Shown here piece after piece: positions 63,796-64,000 of a stretch of DNA of 64,000 nt. This stretch comes from Endomychus coccineus (taxonomy: Eukaryota; Arthropoda; Insecta; Coleoptera; Endomychidae). The notes under the pieces were generated by a model. It did not search any database, was not told where the DNA came from, and was given only the letters and a program-made list of their open reading frames with translations. Location: NCBI GenBank assembly GCA_958510875.1, contig OY294068.1, forward strand, positions 201,797,997-201,861,996. Direction: 5' to 3'. A program made the position numbers and the translations under genes. Numbering within the stretch: position 1 is the first letter of the stretch; each line of letters begins with the position of its first letter.

Positions 63796-64000
63796 GAAAC
63801 TCTCGAGCACAAACATTTTTCCTGATCTGGAACTAGAAACTTCAAAATCGTGTCATATGATTTCAATTGCAATGTGATCGAATGAATAGGAATGATACGT
63901 TGTATTCTTTACTAATGTGTGATTTAGATATATCTTGGCATCGCTCAGTCTTGGTAACTGTCTTGGTTTTGGATGAAGCACGGCTTAGAACCTTGACTTG

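Noticed and set aside
1..64000. tRNA, rRNA, CRISPR or bacterial operon features
   Set aside because: No cloverleaf with paired T-loop signature, no rRNA-like segment and no spaced direct repeats of CRISPR type were seen; the gene structures are eukaryotic.

Overview
The window is arthropod, almost certainly insect, nuclear DNA. It is AT-rich, its genes are split by long introns with GT-AG borders, and it carries an insect odorant receptor (7tm_6 family) and the arthropod teneurin Ten-m. The order is not proven. The mix of Penelope, Helentron, jockey-like and mariner debris would suit a beetle, but that is a guess.

About 4.5-35.8 kb, plus strand: fifteen exons of Ten-m (tenascin-major/odd Oz). 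They run from late in the intracellular domain to the stop codon, about 3,262 codons. All splice phases join without a break, so the gene looks intact; the first coding exon(s) lie outside the window or were not recognised. In order they encode an intracellular proline-rich part, one membrane span, a very large Ser/Thr-rich juxtamembrane exon with a furin-type site, eight EGF repeats, a TTR-like/FN-plug region, an NHL propeller, a YD-repeat shell and a C-terminal Tox-GHH-like tail. A 27-nt in-frame microexon (24897-24923) sits between the EGF and FN-plug parts.

43.4-61.1 kb, minus strand, three genes assembled from exon joins: a small secreted protein of unknown function (3 exons, 159 aa), an intact odorant receptor (5 exons, 398 aa, one GC-AG intron) and a TSPAN4/9-like tetraspanin (last 4 coding exons; the first lies beyond what I could find). 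The four genes have unrelated jobs: synaptic/axon adhesion, unknown secretion, olfaction and membrane organisation.

Introns and intergenic DNA are dense with mobile-element debris. There are Penelope-like elements (PLEs) of at least three sequence groups, many with hammerhead-ribozyme-like ends. A short Helentron-type family (two ~1.6-kb copies plus a fragment) keeps only the last helicase motif and the endonuclease domain. A 2.2-kb Tc1/mariner-type element has long terminal inverted repeats and a TA duplication. A hAT-type MITE sits inside a MULE-type MITE inside a dead mariner-type transposase, each MITE with a perfect target-site duplication. There are at least ten decayed LINE reverse-transcriptase pieces, a large foldback repeat and a ~42-bp-unit satellite array. 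No tRNA, rRNA or CRISPR was seen.
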